From the NCBI RefSeq assembly GCF_016925495.1, contig NZ_CP070491.1, forward strand, positions 3,670,001 to 3,734,000: 64,000 nucleotides of DNA, read 5' to 3'. The number at the start of each line of letters is the position of its first letter. Positions within the stretch are counted from its first letter, which is position 1. This DNA is from Methylococcus sp. EFPC2 (lineage in GTDB: Bacteria > Pseudomonadota > Gammaproteobacteria > Methylococcales > Methylococcaceae). The notes under the pieces were generated by a model. The model ran no database searches and was not told the origin of the DNA. It saw nothing but the letters and a program-made list of their open reading frames with translations. Positions 32,422 to 40,713 of this stretch are shown piece after piece. The position numbers and the translations under genes are program-made.

Positions 32422-32743
32422 ATACGCATTGATTGTGCCAGGACTGGGGCCGAGCTTGCTTGAGCCAAGTCCTTGTTATAGAAGTCCATGACGGGAACGC
32501 CTCGCCCGACACCGCGGGTTCCGTTTCATGCGCGGGTTCAATGGCCGCCCATATTGTTGGCATTGAAACCTCATTGCAACAAGCGCCAAGTCAGTACGGA
32601 GCAGATTCGCCGCCCGGTGCTCGTTCCTGCGCGCGGCAGGCAGGCCGCGGAGGTGTATCGCGAAGTTCGCTCGGCCGACGTTGCGGGCATACGGACAGCC
32701 TGATTAAATGACCCGATACTCGCTACTTTATCGGCGGCCCGCC
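32422..32743. other. divergent intergenic region between the oxidase and moaB, no gene seen
   Basis: About 320 nt. Short open frames here lack family features. The moaB promoter should lie here but no convincing hexamer pair was found. Confidence 0.45.
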
Positions 32744-33271
32744 ATGAACGCCCCCACCCGAGATTTTATCCCGCTGAACATCGCCGTGCTGACGGTATCC
32801 GATACCCGCACCGAGGCGGACGACACCTCGGGCCGCGCCCTGGTCGAGCGGCTGTCCGCCGCGGGCCACACGCTGGCCGACAAGCGCATCGTGCCCGACG
32901 ATATCTATCGGATACGGGCGGTGGTGTCTCAATGGATCGCCGAGCCTGAGGTGCAGGTGGTCATCAGCACCGGGGGAACCGGGGTTACCGGACGCGACGG
33001 GACGCCGGAGGCGGTCGTCGCATTGCTCGACAAGACCCTGGATGGTTTCGGCGAAGTTTTCCGGGCCGTGTCCTACGAGGAGATCGGCACCTCGACCATA
33101 CAGTCGCGGGCCGTGGCCGGCGTGGCCAATGGTACCTATGTGTTCTGCCTGCCCGGCTCGTCCGGCGCCTGCCGCACGGCCTGGGACAAGCTCATCCAGG
33201 CCCAGCTCGATTACCGCACCCGGCCATGCAACCTGGCCGAGCTGATACCCCGATTGCTGGAAAACCGATAG
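32744..33271 (+). CDS. moaB: molybdenum cofactor biosynthesis protein B
   Basis: MoaB-type protein of 175 residues, related to MogA/MoaB domains that act on molybdopterin in cofactor assembly. Conserved segments: NIAVLTVSDTR near residue 9, DDTSG, STGGTGVTGRDGTPEAV (molybdopterin-binding loop, near 75), FGEVFRAVSYEEIGTSTIQSRAVAG and LPGSSGACRTAWD. The start at ATG 32744 gives an N-terminus like E. coli MoaB; an upstream ATG (32708) would add 12 unlikely residues. The ribosome binding site is weak. It is followed after 27 nt by the nnrU-type gene in the same direction; no other moa/moe genes are in the window. Confidence 0.93.
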   Translation: MNAPTRDFIPLNIAVLTVSDTRTEADDTSGRALVERLSAAGHTLADKRIVPDDIYRIRAVVSQWIAEPEVQVVISTGGTGVTGRDGTPEAVVALLDKTLDGFGEVFRAVSYEEIGTSTIQSRAVAGVANGTYVFCLPGSSGACRTAWDKLIQAQLDYRTRPCNLAELIPRLLENR

Positions 33272-33298
33272 CTGTAAACCTCTCAGGGAGTCTGAGCC

Positions 33299-33979
33299 AT
33301 GATCCAATTGATATTCGCCGCCCTGTTTTTTCTAGGCCTGCACTTTGGCATCGCCGGAAGTTCCTTGCGGGTACGCAGCATCGAGGTGCTGGGAGCAAAA
33401 GGCTACCGGATAACGTTCTCCACGCTGTCCGTGCTCGGATTGTACTGGCTGGCCCATGCCTACCGCGCCGCGCCTTATGTGGAGACCTGGGGCCAGTTGA
33501 GCGGGCTCAAGCCGGTCGCCGCGCCGCTGGTGCTGCTGGCATTTCTGCTGGTGGTGCTGGGCGTGACCACGCCGAATCCCACGGCGGTGGACGGCGAAAA
33601 GCTGTTGCAAGAGGACGGTGCGGCGGCTGGCGTCCTGCGCATCACCCGTCACCCCTTTCTCTGGGGCGTGGCGATCTGGGCCTTCAGCCATCTGGTGGTC
33701 AACGGCGATCTCGCCGCGCTCATCCTGTTCGGCTCCCTGCTGGTGCTCGTGGTGGGCGGCATGTTTTCCATCGACGCCAAGCGGCGTCAGGCCTGTGGCC
33801 AACATTGGTCGCGCTATGCCGAAGCGACTTCGCTGTGGCCGTTTCAAGCCATCCTGGCGGGGCGCAATCGCTTGGTTTGGCGGGAGTTCAAGTGGTGGCA
33901 GTTGACCTTGGGTGTGGTGTTGTGGGCGGCGGTCATGCATTTCCACCGTGCCTGGTTCGGGGTTGCACCTTGGGGGTGA
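33299..33979 (+). CDS. nnrU: NnrU family membrane protein
   Basis: 226 residues with five to six predicted membrane helices (from residue 3: LIFAALFFLGLHFGI). The body matches the NnrU family (isoprenylcysteine methyltransferase-like fold), including RITRHPFLWGVAIWAFSHLVVNGD near 115-135. Family members were first found near nitric oxide/nitrite reductase genes, but no denitrification gene is nearby here. The related fold in ICMT/PEMT enzymes binds S-adenosylmethionine, so a methyltransferase-like role is possible but unproven. GGGAG precedes the ATG by 8 nt. Probably cotranscribed with moaB. Confidence 0.88.
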   Translation: MIQLIFAALFFLGLHFGIAGSSLRVRSIEVLGAKGYRITFSTLSVLGLYWLAHAYRAAPYVETWGQLSGLKPVAAPLVLLAFLLVVLGVTTPNPTAVDGEKLLQEDGAAAGVLRITRHPFLWGVAIWAFSHLVVNGDLAALILFGSLLVLVVGGMFSIDAKRRQACGQHWSRYAEATSLWPFQAILAGRNRLVWREFKWWQLTLGVVLWAAVMHFHRAWFGVAPWG

Positions 33980-34107
33980 GCTTAGGACGCTGCGGTCGCC
34001 GGCTGCGCGATTCGGGGTGACGGCCGCCGGGCCCCGTGTTGGCTTAGGCGGCTTATTGGTCACCGCAGCGAGGCTGAACGTCGGTCTATTCGACTATTTG
34101 GCCCGGT

Positions 34108-34839
34108 TCACTGGAGCGTAAACCTGCCGTTGTCGGTAAGAAAGGCCCAGAGGTCGGGGTTTTTTTTGGCGACGCCGTCGAGCAGAAACTTGACTTCGAT
34201 TATGCAAGGCTGCCGTTTGCCGTGGTAGTCGGAAAGCGGGCCTATGGGTGAAAAATAGATGCCGAAATGAGTTAGAAAGCGGATGAGCGCCGGTTCCATC
34301 ACGGCGTACCAATGAGTCATTCCATGATGGCAGCTCATGCGGACCAAACAAGCGATCAGCGCCAGGGTGATATGCGGAAACGTCCGTTTCTCATCGGCGC
34401 TGGTGGCGGCATCGGCCGTATCCGCGCTGACGCCGGTTGTCGTGCCGGATTCGCCCTGCCGGCGTTTGAAACTTTTCGAAACGCAAAAGCGCGAGACCTC
34501 AGCGAGTTTCGTCCGGGGAACGCCACGAATGACGTCCAGGCGGTCGATGATGCAATGTGTTTCTATGGGGAAGAGGGTTTCCGGTTGAGTCGGGTGCGGC
34601 AGTATTAATCGCACGGTCGCGGCAAACTCCTCCGAGCGCCGATGTCTGATGAGACAGTGGGCCGAGGAGTCGTCGAACGAGTCTTTTTCCAATCCATCAG
34701 GATATTCGTCGGGGAGGAATCTCGTTTCCAGGCAATAGACTTGATAGCGGAGCCGGTACGCCTCGCGTTTTAAGAGTTCGTTATCGGCATGAACCATGTC
34801 GAAATAGACGTTGAAGGCGTCGCTTAAGCTATTGGACAT
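34108..34839 (-). CDS. PEP-CTERM/exosortase system-associated acyltransferase
   Basis: 243 residues of the GNAT-like family found with exosortase (PEP-CTERM) systems; close to N-acyl amino-acid synthase-like proteins. Recognisable parts: RYQVYCLETRFLPDEYPDGLEKDSFDDSS (substrate and core region, residues about 27-57), FAATVRLILP and EVSRFCVSK. The ATG at 34839 is likely; a TTG three codons earlier (34848) is possible. No exosortase or PEP-CTERM protein is visible in the window. The 3' neighbour in transcription is none; upstream are the diguanylate cyclase and a phosphatase-fold gene on the same strand, separated by 164 nt, so a link to extracellular matrix control is only suggestive. Confidence 0.82.
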   Translation of the reverse strand: MSNSLSDAFNVYFDMVHADNELLKREAYRLRYQVYCLETRFLPDEYPDGLEKDSFDDSSAHCLIRHRRSEEFAATVRLILPHPTQPETLFPIETHCIIDRLDVIRGVPRTKLAEVSRFCVSKSFKRRQGESGTTTGVSADTADAATSADEKRTFPHITLALIACLVRMSCHHGMTHWYAVMEPALIRFLTHFGIYFSPIGPLSDYHGKRQPCIIEVKFLLDGVAKKNPDLWAFLTDNGRFTLQ

Positions 34840-35003
34840 TTCAGTCAAGACTCGTGGAGTGGTTATTGCGGACTAATCCGTGTGCCGACGTGCGCTCTAC
34901 CCGGTTCAAATCATCCCTGGGTTTTTGGCTGAGTCTTTACTGGATTGCTTTAATTCGAAAGAGACAACGTAAGGAGCCATGGTTTGTCGCTCGAAGCGCT
35001 CGC

Positions 35004-36623
35004 TTACTGAGCGACCACGCAGCGGTTCCGCCCTTCACGCTTGGCGCGATAAAGTGCCTGGTCTGCGCGTTCAAACAACTGGTCCGGGCTGTCGCCTTCG
35101 AGGAACTGCGAGATGCCGCAGGAAATCGTTATGGCCACCGGTCTGCCATGGGAATTGAAGCCGCAGCACTCAATTTCGCTGCGGATATTGTCGGCTACCC
35201 TGCGGGCCTCCTCGCGGCTGCTTCCCGCCAGTATCATGACGAATTCCTCGCCTCCGAAACGCCCGACGAAATCGGTTTCGCGTATCTGCGCCGACAGTTT
35301 TTCCGCGATGGTCGCCAGCGCCTTGTCACCCGCCTTGTGGCCAAAACGGTCGTTGATCCTCTTGAAATGATCCACGTCCCATACGAGCAGGCTGAAAGGC
35401 GTGGCGAAACGTTTGAACCGTTTCATTTCCAGGGTGATCCGCTCGTCGTAGGCCAGCCTGTTGGGCAGTCCCGTCAGCGGGTCGCGCACGGCCATATTGT
35501 GTTGCACGCGCAGCTTGCTACGCAGTTGGGCGGTTTCCTCTTCCATCTCCTGCAGGCGCGTGGACAGCAAGGCTATCCGTTCCTCGGTTTCCCGGTGGCG
35601 CTTCTGCTCCCCCTCCCGTTCGGAATTCAGGAAGCTGGAAATTGACTCCAGACGCTGGCTGAGGGCGGTTTTCAGCGATTCGAGATCCGTGGCGTTGCTG
35701 GCGCTGAGTTTAAGGTCTTCGACATGATCTTCGAACGTGGCGCGCAATTCCGCGGCGCCCGCTTCCCTGGCCTGGGTAAGCTGCTGGACGCCGACGGTTT
35801 GCCGTTCCAGCTCCGCAAGCTTACCGGTCAGCTCGTTGAGAAAGTCTTCCAGGTATTTCTCTTCGCTTTGCGCGATCTGCCGGACATTGGTCAGAAAGCT
35901 GACGGCTTCCTGAAATGCCATCAGCAAGGCTTCGACATTGAGCGGGGTCTTGAGCTTGGCGTTCAGGATCCTGGCTTTCGCCTGCAGCGAGAGCGGGGTT
36001 TCCACACTCTCCAGCAATGCCAGCAGATTGGCCTGGATGGTGGGAAGGTCTATGACGCCCTGGCCGATTTTGTCCGCACAGGCGAAGAGGCGCGTGAGTA
36101 CGCCGGCCTTGTCGTCATTTGCCCGGGCGGAACTTTGGGGACGGGCATCGAGCAGGTTATTCAGACAGAGTTCGAGCGCGTCGAACAGCTCGCTTTCCGT
36201 GTGTTCGCCTTCGTTTCGGAAGATCTCCAGCAGGGCGTCCAGCGCGGCGATTTCCTCTCCGCTTATCAGCCGCGATTTGATGAAGCTGAACAGGAGCGTG
36301 AATCGGTCGTCGGGGCCGGCGGTATCGTCCTGCTTGGCCCGCCGTGCGGTTTCCTTCTTGCGCTTTTCGAGTTCCGCGACGGCGACGCGGAACAAGGCAT
36401 CCGACACCTGCTCCACTTCGGCCTGGATGACGGCCATGCTGTCGCCTTTGCGCAGCAAGCTGAGCAACTGCGTCAGCAGGGGATCGAGAGACGTATGCAG
36501 GCCGCTGGCCGAGATGGTCAGCCGGGTCAGTGCGCGGGTGAGCAGTTTCTCGGTGCCTCTGAGACGTTCCAGCTCCCGCACCATCTCGGCTTGCGGGTTA
36601 TGCAGATGGCCTTTTTCTTTCAT
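35004..36623 (-). CDS. GGDEF-domain diguanylate cyclase with long helical N-terminus
   Basis: 539 residues, predicted to make cyclic-di-GMP from GTP. The C-terminal GGDEF domain (about 375-535) has an intact catalytic GRFGGEEF and an upstream RETD exactly five residues before it, which forms the allosteric inhibitory I-site. The N-terminal 370 residues are long charged helices (coiled coil from about 245-370) without membrane segments or a recognisable sensor domain; I do not know their ligand. The start ATG 36623 overlaps the stop of the upstream gene as ATGA, so translation is coupled. It could set biofilm or surface behaviour together with the acyltransferase downstream. Confidence 0.9.
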   Translation of the reverse strand: MKEKGHLHNPQAEMVRELERLRGTEKLLTRALTRLTISASGLHTSLDPLLTQLLSLLRKGDSMAVIQAEVEQVSDALFRVAVAELEKRKKETARRAKQDDTAGPDDRFTLLFSFIKSRLISGEEIAALDALLEIFRNEGEHTESELFDALELCLNNLLDARPQSSARANDDKAGVLTRLFACADKIGQGVIDLPTIQANLLALLESVETPLSLQAKARILNAKLKTPLNVEALLMAFQEAVSFLTNVRQIAQSEEKYLEDFLNELTGKLAELERQTVGVQQLTQAREAGAAELRATFEDHVEDLKLSASNATDLESLKTALSQRLESISSFLNSEREGEQKRHRETEERIALLSTRLQEMEEETAQLRSKLRVQHNMAVRDPLTGLPNRLAYDERITLEMKRFKRFATPFSLLVWDVDHFKRINDRFGHKAGDKALATIAEKLSAQIRETDFVGRFGGEEFVMILAGSSREEARRVADNIRSEIECCGFNSHGRPVAITISCGISQFLEGDSPDQLFERADQALYRAKREGRNRCVVAQ

Positions 36624-37480
36624 GCGGGGAGGTCCGATTCGAGCAAGGACGTCAGGGGGGGCGGCAGGCACACGTCCATGGCGATGGGCAGGTGATCGGA
36701 GCAGGCGAAATCGAGTGCGCGCAGATGTTCCACCTTCAGCGCGGGCGTCACCAGTATATGGTCCAGCATCTTGTGCGGCCGCCAACTCGGATAAGTCTTG
36801 AGCTCGCAGACCGGGTCACAGAAATCCGTACGCTGCAGTAGCAGTTTCATTTCCGGGCTATGCGGTTCGCAGTTGAGGTCGCCCATGAGGACGACGTGGG
36901 GGAGCCCGCGGATCAGTTCGCCAACAAAGGCGAGCTGCTTGAGTCTGCCGTTCCGGCTGAGCGCCAGATGGAGCACGCACAAATACAAGGCATTCCGCTC
37001 GTTTTCACCGAAGCGGGCCAAAAATGCGCCGCGGCCGGGGAGCCCGGGCAGTTTGTAGTCGTAAACGCTGGTGGGGGGGATGCGGGCGAGCAGGCCGTTG
37101 CTGTGCAGGGCGATGCTGCCGAAGCGGCGGTTCACCTGATTGTGCCAGTAGTCGAAGCCGGCGGCTTCGGCCAGGTAGCGGGTTTGGACGATACGGCGGC
37201 TGCGCGTTCCCCCGCCGTCCACTTCCTGCAGCCCGACCAGGTCGAAGGGCCGCAGGAGACGGGCGATTCGGTCCAGGTTGGGTTGCCGGTGCGAGGTCGG
37301 AAGCAGGTGCCGCCAGCTGCCGGTGAGATAGTCCCGAAAGCTGGCGGTGGTGATGCCAGTCTGTATGTTGAAGCTGGCGATGCGCAGGGTGGAGCGGCGC
37401 GGTCGGCTCTCGGGAAATGGGATGTCTGCGCGGATTTCCCTGGCCGTCGACACACTCGGATCTTCGCTATTCATCAACAT
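36620..37480 (-). CDS. endonuclease/exonuclease/phosphatase (EEP) fold protein
   Basis: 286 residues of the EEP superfamily (DNase I-like, Mg-dependent phosphodiesterases). Conserved catalytic parts are FNIQTG (residue 38 region), LVGLQEVD (metal-binding Glu), MGDLNCEPHS (near 200) and DHILVTP/CSDHLPIAMDV (catalytic His near 265). No signal peptide is obvious. The specific substrate (nucleic acid, lipid head group or other phosphodiester) cannot be told. It is the first gene of a coupled pair with the diguanylate cyclase (ATGA overlap). ATG 37480 or 37474 could be the start. Confidence 0.88.
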   Translation of the reverse strand: MLMNSEDPSVSTAREIRADIPFPESRPRRSTLRIASFNIQTGITTASFRDYLTGSWRHLLPTSHRQPNLDRIARLLRPFDLVGLQEVDGGGTRSRRIVQTRYLAEAAGFDYWHNQVNRRFGSIALHSNGLLARIPPTSVYDYKLPGLPGRGAFLARFGENERNALYLCVLHLALSRNGRLKQLAFVGELIRGLPHVVLMGDLNCEPHSPEMKLLLQRTDFCDPVCELKTYPSWRPHKMLDHILVTPALKVEHLRALDFACSDHLPIAMDVCLPPPLTSLLESDLPA

Positions 37481-37528
37481 ATCAAATCATCATGGCCCTG
37501 CCCAGAGCGGATTCAATCGGAAAGGCGC

Positions 37529-38173
37529 TTATTTGGCCGCGGCGCTTTCTTTTTCGATCAGTTTCCGGGTGACGGCGATCATATTGGCGAAGGTTTTGGC
37601 CTGGGCGCCGCCGATGCGGTATTTGCCGTTGACGATCAGGGCCGGGGTGCCGGTCACGCCATAATGGGCGGCCAGTCCCTCGGCCTGACCCAGTTTGGTG
37701 TGGACCGCGAAGGATTTGTAGGCCTTGTGGAAGTCTTCTTCCTTGACGCCGTGTTCGGCGAAGAACTTGGCCAGATCGTCCTCGCTTTCCAGAGTCCTCT
37801 TCTTGTTCTGGATGGCGTCGTAAAAATCGGCGTGCAGCTTGTCCACTACGCCCAGGGCTTCGGCGGTGAAATAGGCCTTGGCATGGGCGGCCCAATGGGC
37901 ATTGAATACGGCGGGCTGGCGTATGAATACCACGTTGGCCGGCTTGGTCTTGAGCCAGGCATTGAGTTCGGGTTCGAAGTGGTAGCAATGCGGGCAGCCG
38001 TACCAGAAGAATTCGATCACCTCGACTTTGCTCGGATCGCCGGTCGGTTGCGGCGGACTGACCAATTCATAACCTTCGCCTTCGGGCGCGCCACCGGCTT
38101 TGCCGGTTTCGGCGGCCAGGGCCGAGGTCTGGAACAGGGAGACGAATAGCAGTGCGAATAAGGCCTTGATCAT
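37529..38173 (-). CDS. dsbA: thiol:disulfide interchange protein DsbA
   Basis: 214 residues, periplasmic oxidant that makes disulfides in exported proteins. A signal peptide (1-20, ending ALAAE) precedes a thioredoxin fold with the active site FFWYGCPHCYHFEP near residue 60, the CPHC typical of DsbA, and a helical insert. The cis-proline segment GVTGTPALIVNG is present. ATG 38173 has AAGGAG 8 nt upstream; the longer open frame from 38254 is artefactual. It follows cytochrome c4 by 31 nt in the same operon, a pairing known in pseudomonads and relatives. Confidence 0.95.
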   Translation of the reverse strand: MIKALFALLFVSLFQTSALAAETGKAGGAPEGEGYELVSPPQPTGDPSKVEVIEFFWYGCPHCYHFEPELNAWLKTKPANVVFIRQPAVFNAHWAAHAKAYFTAEALGVVDKLHADFYDAIQNKKRTLESEDDLAKFFAEHGVKEEDFHKAYKSFAVHTKLGQAEGLAAHYGVTGTPALIVNGKYRIGGAQAKTFANMIAVTRKLIEKESAAAK

Positions 38174-38204
38174 AGGTGGACTCCTTGACGATGTATGACG
38201 GGTA

Positions 38205-38810
38205 TCAATGTAAACCGGCTGCGAACTCGGAAACCGCGTCGATTTCCTTTTCACTCAGGCGTTGGGCGATCGTGCGCATGATCGCATTCGCGTCGTTGCC
38301 GCGCTCGCCGCTCTTGTAGTCGTTCAAGGTCTTGCCGAGATAAGCGGCGTATTGGCTGCTCAGAGCGGGTATGCCGGCCTCGCGGTTGCCGGAACCGGAC
38401 GGGCCATGGCAGCCGGCGCAGGCGGGTATGCTCTTGTCGGCCAATCCGGTGCGAAATATTTTTTCGCCGAGTTCGTTTTTCTCGGTCTGTTCCGGTTTGA
38501 TCTTCTGTATGCGATACCAGGCGGCGATATCGGCGATGTCGGCTTCGCTCAAGGAGGCGGCCATGGCGTTCATGGCGGGATCGACCCGCTTGTGCGATTT
38601 GAAATCGGCGAGCTGCCGGCCCAGATAAGCCGCGTGCTGGCCGGCCAGCTTGGGAAAGATCGGGGCGGCGGCGTTGCCGTCTTCGCCGTGGCAACCGGCA
38701 CAGGATTCGGATTTCTGTTTGCCTACATTGGCATCGCCTTCGGCGTGTGCCGCGCCGAAACAGGCCAGCAAGGCGAATAAGCTGGGGAGGATGAGTCTGG
38801 AATGGGTCAT
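38205..38810 (-). CDS. cytochrome c4, diheme
   Basis: 201 residues, periplasmic two-heme electron carrier. A signal peptide (residues 1-23, AAHAEG) is followed by two similar c-type domains, each with CAGCH (near residues 37 and 132) and a downstream Met ligand region (MNAMAASLSEADI; MRTIAQRLSEKEI). The two-domain repeat and length match cytochrome c4, which passes electrons to terminal oxidases. It lies in front of dsbA, on the same strand, and is divergent from engB. The start ATG 38810 is preferred over 38891. Confidence 0.95.
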   Translation of the reverse strand: MTHSRLILPSLFALLACFGAAHAEGDANVGKQKSESCAGCHGEDGNAAAPIFPKLAGQHAAYLGRQLADFKSHKRVDPAMNAMAASLSEADIADIAAWYRIQKIKPEQTEKNELGEKIFRTGLADKSIPACAGCHGPSGSGNREAGIPALSSQYAAYLGKTLNDYKSGERGNDANAIMRTIAQRLSEKEIDAVSEFAAGLH

Positions 38811-38939
38811 ACCTGTGGAGCCTCTAGTTATGAAATTGGCATTGAACGGTGCGGATTCCCTGGCGGGCGGCCCCGTTTTTCGGCCGCGCAATCAAATACG
38901 GGTACACTAGAAATGTCAATCCGCCACCCGCTCCCCTAC

Positions 38940-39611
38940 ATGAATCCACTTTATCACCGAACCCGCTATCTGCTGAGTGCCCCCGAACTCCACCAAACGC
39001 CCGAAGACAGTGGATATGAGGTCGCTTTCGCCGGGCGTTCCAACGCCGGCAAGTCGAGCGCGATCAATGTTATCTGCCAGCAGAAAAGCCTGGCGCGCAT
39101 CAGCAAGACGCCGGGGCGCACCCAGATGCTCAATTTTTTCGCCGTCGATGAGCAACGCCGGTTGGTCGACCTGCCCGGTTACGGTTATGCCAAGGTGCCG
39201 GAAGCCATCCAGAAGCGCTGGCGTCAGGCCATGGAGGACTATTTTCTGCTGCGTCGGTCGCTGGGCGGCGTATTCCTGCTGATGGACATCCGTCACCCAT
39301 TCAGCCCGTTCGATTACTTGATGATCGATTGGTGCCGGCATGCCGGCCATCCGCTGCACATCGCGCTGACCAAGGCGGACAAGCTCGGCTACGGCGCCGC
39401 CAAGGGCGTGCTGCTCAAGGTTCAGTCGCAGTTGGCCAGGGAGGCGTTCGACGTGCCGGTCACGCTGCAATTGTTCTCGGCGTTCACCCGGCTGGGCGTG
39501 GACGAGGCTCACACGGTGCTCGATCGCTGGCTGGGCCTGGAAAAAGACCTCGAAGTCCCAGACGCGGATAACTTCGAGGCCGAAGAGACCCGGCAGGGGG
39601 AGCCGGGTTAG
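38940..39611 (+). CDS. engB: ribosome biogenesis GTP-binding protein YsxC/EngB
   Basis: 223 residues; an essential Era-like GTPase in large ribosomal subunit assembly. Motifs: G1 GRSNAGKSS (near residue 30), G2 TPGRT, G3 DLPGYGYA, G4 TKADK. The N-terminus MNPLYHRTRYLLSAPEL resembles the family, so ATG 38940 is chosen; ATG 38913 is possible and neither has a clear ribosome binding site. It is divergent from cytochrome c4 (130 nt), as in many gammaproteobacteria. The C-terminus extends slightly beyond the family core with an acidic tail. Confidence 0.96.
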   Translation: MNPLYHRTRYLLSAPELHQTPEDSGYEVAFAGRSNAGKSSAINVICQQKSLARISKTPGRTQMLNFFAVDEQRRLVDLPGYGYAKVPEAIQKRWRQAMEDYFLLRRSLGGVFLLMDIRHPFSPFDYLMIDWCRHAGHPLHIALTKADKLGYGAAKGVLLKVQSQLAREAFDVPVTLQLFSAFTRLGVDEAHTVLDRWLGLEKDLEVPDADNFEAEETRQGEPG

Positions 39612-39732
39612 GTGGAGCTACTCATTCAGGGAGTGTCATGAGTAGCGTGCGCCGTTCCCGACGCAGCCCGTGTGACCGCGTCCTCATGGAAAAGTTCATG
39701 CCCGAGGCCCCAGGCCGTCGTTCGAGCGAAAT

Positions 39733-40707
39733 TCAGTCCGCCATCCAGGCTTCCGGCGTCTGATTCGCCAGTTTCTCCAATAACTTCAGATAGCGTTGAT
39801 AGCGCGCGGCGGGGATGCCGCCGGATTCGGCGGCCGCGCGCACGGCGCAGCCTTTGTCCTGCATATGGCGGCAGTCGTTGAAACGGCAGTTCGGGATGAG
39901 CGGCCGAAATTCACGATAGCCGTCAGCCAAGCCGCGGCCGGAAATTTCCGCCAGGCCGAATACGGCCACACCGGGGCTGTCGATCAAGTCGCCGCCTTCC
40001 GGCAGATGGTATAGCGTCGCCGCCGTGGTGGTGTGCCGGCCCAGGCCGCTCTTCTCCGAGATCTCGCCGACCCGCAGGTTTTTGTCCGGCAGGAGGGCAT
40101 TGGTCAGCGAGGATTTGCCCACACCCGATTGGCCCGCCAGCATCACGCAATGGTCTCGCAGCGAGGCGCGCAATTCGTCCAGGCCTTGCCGTGTGCGCGC
40201 ACTCAGGGTGTGGGTGGTGTAACCGATGCGCCGGTATTCGGCGAGCTCGGCATCCAGAGCGGCGGCGTCGGAGACCAGGTCGATCTTGTTGAACACCAGT
40301 TCGGCAGCGATGCCGCGGTGCTCGCAGACGGCCAGATACTGGTCGACCAGCAGCCAGTCCGGTTCTGGAGCGGGGGCCGTGACGACCAGCACCCGGTCCA
40401 GGTTGGCGGCGACATGGCGCAGCCGGCCGGCATAGCCGGGCCGGACCAGCAGCGAGGTGCGCGGCAGGATTTCTTCCACCCGGCCCTGCTCGCCTTCGCA
40501 GGGCATCCACAAGACCCGGTCGCCGACCGTGGCCTCGCCCAGCCGGCGGCTGCGGGTATGGCACAAGACGATGTCGCCGCTTTCCGTCTCCACCGCCAAT
40601 CCCTTGCCCAGATGGCTGACGATCAGACCGCGGCGCAGGTCCGCGCGGTCGACGTTGTCCGGTGTCCCTTGCCGGTGCGGCCGGCCCGGACGTCGACCTC
40701 CCTTCAT
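39733..40707 (-). CDS. rsgA: ribosome small subunit-dependent GTPase RsgA
   Basis: 324 residues, a circularly permuted GTPase for 30S maturation. The OB-fold is N-terminal (about 25-95). The motif order is permuted as expected: NKIDL (G4, near 145), then GQSGVGKSS (G1, near 200), then DSPG (G3, near 245). A zinc-binding Cys/His cluster NCRFNDCRHMQDKGC follows at about 272-286. It is 6 nt from the stop of the M48 protease gene that precedes it and shares its strand, so both belong to one operon. Confidence 0.96.
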   Translation of the reverse strand: MKGGRRPGRPHRQGTPDNVDRADLRRGLIVSHLGKGLAVETESGDIVLCHTRSRRLGEATVGDRVLWMPCEGEQGRVEEILPRTSLLVRPGYAGRLRHVAANLDRVLVVTAPAPEPDWLLVDQYLAVCEHRGIAAELVFNKIDLVSDAAALDAELAEYRRIGYTTHTLSARTRQGLDELRASLRDHCVMLAGQSGVGKSSLTNALLPDKNLRVGEISEKSGLGRHTTTAATLYHLPEGGDLIDSPGVAVFGLAEISGRGLADGYREFRPLIPNCRFNDCRHMQDKGCAVRAAAESGGIPAARYQRYLKLLEKLANQTPEAWMAD

Positions 40708-40713
40708 GCCCGA

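Noticed and set aside
32433-32711. Small open frame between the multicopper oxidase and moaB
   Set aside because: No ribosome binding site or protein features; it lies in a divergent regulatory spacer.
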